A stretch of 20,325 bases of DNA from JAVBNF01 sp031551725. Its GTDB lineage: Bacteria; Bacteroidota; Bacteroidia; Bacteroidales; P3. The notes beneath the pieces are model-generated. The model did not search any database. It had not been told where the DNA came from and worked only from the letters and a program-made list of their open reading frames with translations. The DNA lies in contig JAVBNF010000051.1 in the NCBI GenBank assembly GCA_031551725.1, forward strand, positions 1 to 20,325. The letters are read 5' to 3'. Shown here one piece after another: positions 15,489 to 20,325 of the stretch (its first letter is position 1; every line of letters starts with the position of its first letter). The translations under genes and the position numbers were made by a program.

Positions 15489-15714
15489 GGGATGTAAAAA
15501 TCAATAAATTAAAGGACTATGCAAAATCCTGCTAACGATTTGGAGATTTTGTACTTCATTTAGTTAGAACTGTTTTCGTGGATACAAAAGTACGAAAAAA
15601 TATTGGGACATGATAAAATATTTTCAAAATCTTTCGTTCAAATCAAATACATAAATCGCTGTGATTTTTTGGTGGGAATACCAATATTTCAGATTCTATT
15701 TGCCATTTCAGACA
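15489..15714. other. AT-rich intergenic DNA between leuS promoter and HTH terminator
   Basis: No gene is supported here. A - strand TACTTTTG box (15585-15592) lacks a good -33 element. It is followed by a 16-codon frame (15509-15559) that stops before the leuS promoter and may be a chance frame or the remnant of a gene start. Confidence 0.5.
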
Positions 15715-15759
15715 AAACAAAAAAGCAATTTTAGTCGCATATACGACCAAAATCGCTTT
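15715..15759 (-). terminator. Intrinsic terminator of the HTH gene
   Basis: Arms AAAGCAATTTTAGTCG (15722-15737) and CGACCAAAATCGCTTT (15744-15759) pair over 16 positions with two mismatches around a six-base loop. On the - strand the stem runs into TTTTTTG. A second small palindrome, ACACAT/ATGTGT (15764-15777), stands between it and the gene. Confidence 0.8.
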
Positions 15760-15802
15760 CCAAACACATAAATGTGTCGCTTTTGTCAGCGATAATTATT
15801 CA

Positions 15803-16111
15803 CTATAAAATGGACGGTTTTGCGGATTGATAAACCGTACTTCCACCTGTCATAAAGGCTTCCAAGTCTTCTTTGAGAAAATAAAGCCTGCGACCTGTAC
15901 GACGATGAGGCAAATTTCCCCTGTCGATGTAGTTGTGAATACTCCGAGTACTGCAATGAAGGACTTTGGCTGCTTCTTCGGTACTTAGCCAACGGTCATT
16001 GAGTTTGCTAAAAGAGGTTTGTGAATTGCGGCGTAAAAGGAATAGCATTTCTTCCATGCGTTCATGAAGCCGTGATACGTCATCTTTGTGAATTAATGTG
16101 AATGTTTCCAT
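15803..16111 (-). CDS. Helix-turn-helix DNA-binding protein (excisionase-like)
   Basis: A 102-residue protein with a helical, possibly coiled N-terminus (about 10-28) and a MerR/excisionase-type helix-turn-helix with wing at 41-88. The pattern WLSTEEAAKVLHCSTRSIHNYIDRGNLP and then RRLYFLKEDLEAF (spanning 41-86) is that of the HTH_17 domain. Proteins of this size and design are frequent on Bacteroidota conjugative and mobilisable elements, where some help excision. No integrase, mobilisation or replication gene is in the window, so it is an orphan: a remnant of an element or a stand-alone regulator. It has a dedicated terminator and an upstream box that fits a promoter, so it is its own transcription unit. 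Confidence 0.82.
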   Translation of the reverse strand: METFTLIHKDDVSRLHERMEEMLFLLRRNSQTSFSKLNDRWLSTEEAAKVLHCSTRSIHNYIDRGNLPHRRTGRRLYFLKEDLEAFMTGGSTVYQSAKPSIL

Positions 16112-16184
16112 CTTGTTTTCTGATTTTGAGGGTTAATAATTTAATTTTGTTTTTGACCAACTTTTACAAGTCGATTTTCAATTG

Positions 16185-16216
16185 CAAAATTACATCAGAA
16201 CAAACAGTTATTAAAA
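16185..16216 (-). promoter_or_regulatory. Possible promoter of the HTH gene
   Basis: On the - strand TAATTTTG (complement of 16185-16192) fits TAnnTTTG. The -33 position 20 bp upstream has TTTT (complement of 16213-16216). The leader would be about 65 nt. Confidence 0.5.
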
Positions 16217-16305
16217 CGTAAAATAACGCAAATAGATGAAAAATTGTGCTTTTTTTTAACAATGGAGTATTTCGTCGCAAAAAGATATTTTTGGATACAT
16301 TTAGC

Positions 16306-16391
16306 GCAAAAAAGCAGTCAAAAGCGATAGATTTGGTGTTAAAAAACAGATTTTAGCTTAAAAAAGCGATAAAAAAGCAGATTTTTGCTTT
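16306..16391 (-). repeat. Degenerate AAAAAAGC(G/A)GAT repeats ending in a terminator
   Basis: Units of the form AAAAAAGCGAT or AAAAAAGCAGAT occur at least four times in 86 bp between the FN3 gene and the HTH gene. The last one pairs with a following TGCTTT: arms AAAGCA (16374-16379) and TGCTTT (16386-16391). On the - strand this makes a short hairpin followed by TTTTTT, a plausible terminator for the FN3 gene, which stops at 16432. The remaining gene-free bases (16217-16305 and 16392-16431) show only AT-rich sequence. Confidence 0.55.
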
Positions 16392-16431
16392 ATTCAACCT
16401 TAAAATAAGTTGAAAAGTGTTTCATTTTTCT

Positions 16432-18435
16432 TTATTTCGCGTTGTCTGCAATTTCAACCCAAACAGAACGGGATTTACAAACTTCGCCGTTGTCTAAATA
16501 AACGCGTAGCTGGTATTCGTAACGCTGTCCTTTTTCAATGTCTTTATCTGTATAGCTTTTACCGGTTGTGATCATTGCGGATATTGGAGAGAATTCGGTT
16601 GAAGCAGAAGTTCTTCGGTAAATTATGCATCCTTGCACATCATCCATGTCGATCGACCATTCGAGAATTACACGTTTTGATTTTTTTGTTTTTGTTGCAA
16701 AATGCTTGATTTCGCACGTGATCGGTTTCTCGGAAATAAAAGTAAATGCTTGTTTTTCGGATAATACGGAAGTGTTGTTGGACGAATCTATCGCAATAAG
16801 ATAGTACGCGTATTCCGTTTTGTGAGTGATGATGCGGTCTGTAAACAATGATATGGATGCCGGTAATTCTTTACGATTGAGCTTGATCAGCGATTCGTCG
16901 GGATCTTTGGTTTCATAACGGTAAAGATTGTAGCCGCGAACATCGGATTCGGGAGAAGGAGTCCAACGAACAATCAAGGCCTCGTTTTCTTGCTCAATTG
17001 GTTTTAAAAAGGGTGCGGATGGCGGAATAACATCTGGCATACGTGCATTTCCGGTAATGGAATATTCGCTCATGTTCCAAGAAGAATCTACAGACGCAAT
17101 TTTATAATAAAAATCATTTTTTGCATTCTTAGGCAGTGTGTCGATAAACATAGAATCACGGACCAATTTTGAATTGAGAAGTACGTACGTTTGACTTGCA
17201 TCAGAAGCAACGGTGCGATAAATGCGGCAGCCGGCAAAATCTTTGTCCGTTGGATTTTTCCAATGCAAAATAATACGTCCGGTATCCGGCATTACGCTGA
17301 AATCTGTCGGAGGTTTCGGTGGAAAAATATCCAAAACTTCCACTACGCTCCTAAACGATTTTGCTTCATTTCCGGATGAATCAACAGCAGCAACAAAATA
17401 ATGGTAGGTTCCGGGTTCTTCAACTAAATCATGATATTCAACGGTTCCGACTGCTAATGGTTTTTCCGTTATTTTCAGTAATTCGCCGTTGCGCCCGAGG
17501 CTGCGATAGATGTAATAGCCTTTGAGGTCTTTGCTCTTGAAAGCATCTTCCCAAGTGAGTTCAATGTGTTTGGAGCCAGCTGTCGCTTTTAGGTTTGTGG
17601 GTGGAATGGGAGGCGTTTTATCTTTGGGAGTAACTGCTATTTCTTTTGAATATTGGGTTTCGCGAGAGAAAAAGTCGATGCCTGCAATTTTGTAGGTATA
17701 GGTTGTCCCGTTACGTAAGCCTTCATCACTGAGAAAAACATCAGGGTACGATTCTTTGCCGTATTTGTCGGCATTTTTTGAAATCATGATGGGTTCTTGG
17801 TTAATCATCGAAAAGCCGGTTTCTCCATCGGTTTTCCGATAAACATTGACACCCCAAAAGCGTTTTTCTTCCGGAAGCCATTTAAGTTCCGCTTTGCTGT
17901 CGCCAACAACCACATTAAAGCTATCAATTGCTTTGTCGGCAACAAAAGGTTTTACTTGCTGGGGTTTTGATTTTTCGATTAGAATTTCTTTACCGTTAAT
18001 GATTTTATAGACTTCATACGTATATTCTTTGGTTTTCACAGCTGAACAGTCTTCATACATTATGCCGGTGTATAGTGCAAAAGGTGTACTTTGCAAGGCT
18101 TTCACTAATAGCAATGCGGAAACAACGCCTTTGAAATCCTGTGGCTCCATGGAGTTGAGAATCTCGATGTATTGCGCAAGCGAAGTGTCGCTTTTGTGCT
18201 CGCTGTTGCTGATGGTGTATGTGCCTTTTTTGATGGGCGACGTATTTACTTTCGTTTTTTCTCCTGCAGCATCGATGCGGTAAATATTAATTCCTTCGGG
18301 ATAAATGACTTTTTCATCGAACCATTTGAGCAGTACACAAGGTTTATCGGATGCGGTTGTGGAAATTGCCAAGCGTTCTTGCGCAAAGAGCAAAGAGGTG
18401 CATAGATTTAGGATAAGTGTTAGTTTTATTTTCAT
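16432..18435 (-). CDS. Secreted protein of repeated fibronectin type III-like modules
   Basis: A 667-residue exported protein with a signal peptide (about 1-19, ending LLFAQ). The body is a string of about 95-residue modules (near 171-270, 273-368, 371-466, 469-566, 571-662) plus a less regular N-terminal module (21-150). Each has a tryptophan-containing strand such as LTWED, LHWKN or VRWTP and then a G-x-x-x-YR motif: EGINIYR, WGVNVYR, KGYYIYR, AGCRIYR, RGYNLYR and QGCIIYR. The modules are joined by PP-containing linkers such as DKTPPIPPTNL. FN3 modules usually mediate protein or carbohydrate contacts. No enzyme domain, lipobox or type IX sorting tail is seen. An ATG seven codons upstream (18456) is possible. 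It follows the membrane-protein gene on the same strand after 241 bp of repeat sequence and may act with the protein encoded there. Confidence 0.82.
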   Translation of the reverse strand: MKIKLTLILNLCTSLLFAQERLAISTTASDKPCVLLKWFDEKVIYPEGINIYRIDAAGEKTKVNTSPIKKGTYTISNSEHKSDTSLAQYIEILNSMEPQDFKGVVSALLLVKALQSTPFALYTGIMYEDCSAVKTKEYTYEVYKIINGKEILIEKSKPQQVKPFVADKAIDSFNVVVGDSKAELKWLPEEKRFWGVNVYRKTDGETGFSMINQEPIMISKNADKYGKESYPDVFLSDEGLRNGTTYTYKIAGIDFFSRETQYSKEIAVTPKDKTPPIPPTNLKATAGSKHIELTWEDAFKSKDLKGYYIYRSLGRNGELLKITEKPLAVGTVEYHDLVEEPGTYHYFVAAVDSSGNEAKSFRSVVEVLDIFPPKPPTDFSVMPDTGRIILHWKNPTDKDFAGCRIYRTVASDASQTYVLLNSKLVRDSMFIDTLPKNAKNDFYYKIASVDSSWNMSEYSITGNARMPDVIPPSAPFLKPIEQENEALIVRWTPSPESDVRGYNLYRYETKDPDESLIKLNRKELPASISLFTDRIITHKTEYAYYLIAIDSSNNTSVLSEKQAFTFISEKPITCEIKHFATKTKKSKRVILEWSIDMDDVQGCIIYRRTSASTEFSPISAMITTGKSYTDKDIEKGQRYEYQLRVYLDNGEVCKSRSVWVEIADNAK

Positions 18436-18473
18436 TGTGCTATTTCTTTTTTTCAATTTTTAACTTTTAACTC

Positions 18474-18591
18474 CTTAGGCTGAGCCTAAGCCATAACACG
18501 AACAAACGATTACCACGCTGCGCTCGCAATGACACCTCGTCCGAACAACCCGCATTCCACAGCCTCAGGCGAACAGAGAAATTTGCACCTC
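18474..18591 (-). repeat. Interspersed repeat with GTCATTGCGAGCG core
   Basis: The left end is a palindrome, CTTAGGCTGAGCCTAAG (18474-18490). Read on the - strand, the rest contains GTCATTGCGAGCGCAGCG (complement of 18516-18533) followed by GTGGTAATCG. This core resembles a repeat I have met in intergenic DNA of many uncultured bacteria, which I cannot verify here. It is more GC-rich than its surroundings. The frame 18510-18710 runs through it and is not considered a gene. Confidence 0.6.
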
Positions 18592-18676
18592 TTATTTTTT
18601 ATTAGATCTGTAAAAGGCTCTAACATTCTCCATAAATTATTCTTCTCTTTATATATACCTCTGAACTTACATATAC

Positions 18677-19066
18677 TTATATAGCGATTCGAAAAAGAGA
18701 TGTAAACCATAGAGGTAGTTCTATTTCAAAAATATGTGATATAAGAATAATAACCAAATAGATAATTATGAAAACTAACATGATGGATGAATATTTTCGA
18801 TAGCTCTCAAACAATTTGCATTTCTTTTGAATTAATAATGTCGCAACAAAACTAAAAATAAGAATTAATAATAAGGGATACGCCCATTGAAACAGGCTGT
18901 AATTAGACTTCATTATTTTTATATACAAATACGTTATAACATCCAAAGTGTAATAAATTAAAAATATCGAGAGTGTACATCCAATAGAGAACCAAAACAA
19001 TATTACAAAAATATTGACAACCATTTTCTTTAGCATGAATATTAACTTAACGGATTTGGATTTCAT
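18677..19066 (-). CDS. Small multi-pass membrane protein (candidate immunity protein)
   Basis: A 129-residue hydrophobic protein of no recognised family. Clear membrane segments are at about 16-41, 59-79 and 93-113, with a fourth short hydrophobic end (118-129). Basic residues (KSKSVK, KK, YRKY) lie between them. The ATG at 19066 overlaps the end of the preceding gene by 20 bp; an alternative ATG at 19036 would remove ten residues and the overlap. The base composition is more AT-rich than the housekeeping genes. A small membrane protein overlapping the 3' end of a large protein with a distinct tail is the usual layout of an immunity gene in polymorphic toxin loci. That role is inferred from layout only; a structural or unrelated role is possible. 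Confidence 0.65.
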   Translation of the reverse strand: MKSKSVKLIFMLKKMVVNIFVILFWFSIGCTLSIFLIYYTLDVITYLYIKIMKSNYSLFQWAYPLLLILIFSFVATLLIQKKCKLFESYRKYSSIMLVFIIIYLVIILISHIFEIELPLWFTSLFRIAI

Positions 19067-20325
19067 AAGGAATATTGCTTTTATTATTATAAAGTATCTT
19101 ATTCTCTTTTAACAACAAGACTGTAGATGGTAATGGGAGGCCTTCTGTTTTTATTAAATAACCATTATAAGAAACCGATTTCCCATCAAAAACAAAGGTC
19201 ATTTTATCTTTTCTTATTGTGATCACTGCTCCTTTTGAGATTTTCGCCCTCCCTAATAAAGTTGGTTCAATTGAGAATTCTGTGGCTGTGAGTCTTTTTA
19301 CTTTCGATATAAAACTGCCTGCCCACGAATTTATAAAATCAAATTCTACCCCCTCAATCCAGTCACCGATCTCCATGTTTTTAAGCACTGTAGCCACTTG
19401 ATTCTCTATGTTATCCGATGGCACAATTGACAAGTCTGATTTTGTGATTTTTCTTCCATTCGTCGCCATCACATCCTCTTCCTCTTGAAAAAGAAACATC
19501 CCCCCCGGAGGGTCATGCGCTTGGTCCCACTGGTATTTCGACAGTTTATCTTGTCGTAATCCGCTACCGGGCGGATCTATCACCTTGCTCATCAAATTAA
19601 AATGCAGCGTAACGCCAAATTCCTTTTCCGGATGTTCCAAACAAAAAGCGCCATGCCCCAACTCGTGCGCCAAAATCAAGCTCGTAAAATCTGCCGTTTG
19701 TTGCAAGGCTACAAAGCCAAACTGCCGCTTCATCGGCATATAGCCTTGAACTGCTGTTTGTGAAAAGCGGGGAACCACAAAAATATAATACGTTTTTTTG
19801 TCGATCGAGTTGTCTTTTTTGTAATCGCGGATAATATCATTCATCTGCGATGAGTAGTTGCTGAAAAATGAATTGTCCCCAACCTCTAATTTTTCTTTGA
19901 ACGCATCTGTCGTGAAAATTTCATCTACCGTTACATTGCATTCAACAACCGCTTGTTTGTACAAGTTTTTCAGAAGATCACTCAAACCTGTTACATCCGT
20001 CGTTTTTACTCCCAGCGGAATTAATTTTACCGTAATTTTTTGCTCGTCATAAACCGCCAAGTCAAAACCTGCAAGCGGAACATCGAAGTTGTTGTGCAAT
20101 AAATTGGCTGAAACCGTATAATCGCCCGCAGGCATGCCAGAAATCGAGAAACTGCTTGCCGTGTCGGTGCTCTTTAGTTCTTTCTGAAAACCGTTGCTGC
20201 CCATAATCCGAATGGGTTTTGCAACCGTATCAATTAACATTTTCTTTATTATAGCATCCACATCAATCGATTGATTGGATTTTACGGAATACCATGGCAA
20301 TATCTGTTGTTTGTTGTTGATAACA
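19047..20325 (-). CDS. C-terminal part of large protein with HELGHGAF zincin-like domain and distinct tail (partial)
   Basis: The frame stays open to the right edge of the window, so the 5' part of the gene is missing. Numbering here starts at 20300. Residues about 20-95 look like a beta-sandwich. The next part (about 100-270) carries HELGHGAFCLEH (212-223), with the zinc-binding HExxH at 212-216, then NLM at 235-237 and YQWDQAHDPP (256-265). I have seen the HELGHGAF, NLM and QWD..H.P combination in very long Bacteroidota proteins of unknown function. After about residue 275 comes a separate tail of about 143 residues without recognised motifs, coded by more AT-rich DNA. Such tails are exchanged in polymorphic toxins. 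The small membrane-protein gene overlaps its stop. It could instead be a surface metallopeptidase with an anchoring tail. Confidence 0.72.
   Translation of the reverse strand, partial: VINNKQQILPWYSVKSNQSIDVDAIIKKMLIDTVAKPIRIMGSNGFQKELKSTDTASSFSISGMPAGDYTVSANLLHNNFDVPLAGFDLAVYDEQKITVKLIPLGVKTTDVTGLSDLLKNLYKQAVVECNVTVDEIFTTDAFKEKLEVGDNSFFSNYSSQMNDIIRDYKKDNSIDKKTYYIFVVPRFSQTAVQGYMPMKRQFGFVALQQTADFTSLILAHELGHGAFCLEHPEKEFGVTLHFNLMSKVIDPPGSGLRQDKLSKYQWDQAHDPPGGMFLFQEEEDVMATNGRKITKSDLSIVPSDNIENQVATVLKNMEIGDWIEGVEFDFINSWAGSFISKVKRLTATEFSIEPTLLGRAKISKGAVITIRKDKMTFVFDGKSVSYNGYLIKTEGLPLPSTVLLLKENKILYNNKSNIPYEIQIR

Noticed and set aside
15509..15559. 16-codon - strand frame MKYKISKSLAGFCIVL upstream of leuS
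   Set aside because: Considered as a leader peptide for leuS, but it has only two leucine codons, no attenuator hairpin, and the leuS promoter lies downstream of it.
18510..18710. 66-codon frame on the - strand
   Set aside because: Its second half is the interspersed repeat and its start overlaps the end of the membrane-protein gene; no domain is seen.
20298..20300. TTG as start of the HELGHGAF gene
   Set aside because: The frame continues open without a stop to the window edge, so the gene most likely begins outside and TTG is an internal leucine codon.

Overview
The window looks like chromosomal DNA of a member of the Bacteroidota (Bacteroidetes). The evidence is threefold. Several genes carry the Bacteroidota promoter pattern TTTG-N20-TAnnTTTG, seen upstream of sufS, the GH3 gene, tRNA-Arg and leuS. 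Starts lack clear Shine-Dalgarno sequences. The gene families are also typical: a beta-helix lipoprotein, a methylmalonyl-CoA mutase large subunit, a bacterial GH3 protein, a RhuM-type protein and HELGHGAF-type giant proteins. I cannot assign a genus.

Layout. Bases 1-607 hold no protein gene but are rich in structure: a cluster of short palindromic repeats, a roughly 180-bp branched inverted repeat, and the sufS promoter. Next on the + strand come sufS (cysteine desulfurase), a tightly coupled beta-helix lipoprotein and an M23/LysM cell-wall peptidase. A compact RhuM-like gene follows on the - strand and abuts the peptidase tail to tail. mutB (+) comes next and ends in a strong hairpin terminator. 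On the - strand GH3 and a LysE-type exporter form a pair, divergent from rimM and trmN (+). Then come tRNA-Arg(CCG), a GNAT acetyltransferase, apt and leuS, all on the - strand. This central part is mostly housekeeping: Fe-S assembly, propionate/succinate metabolism, ribosome and tRNA maturation, leucyl-tRNA charging and purine salvage. Several spacers between co-directional genes consist of simple fold-back repeats.

From about 15.5 kb to the end the character becomes accessory. There is an orphan excisionase-like HTH gene with its own terminator. A secreted protein of repeated fibronectin-III-like modules follows. An interspersed repeat then separates it from a small multi-pass membrane protein. 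The last gene is the 3' end of a larger protein with an HELGH zincin-like domain and a distinct AT-rich C-terminal tail, running off the right edge.

The most interesting candidate is at the right end. The HELGHGAF protein with its variable-looking tail, overlapped by a small membrane-protein gene, has the layout of a polymorphic toxin and immunity cassette, and the FN3 protein may belong to the same locus. This is inferred from layout and motifs; nothing in the window proves toxicity or immunity.
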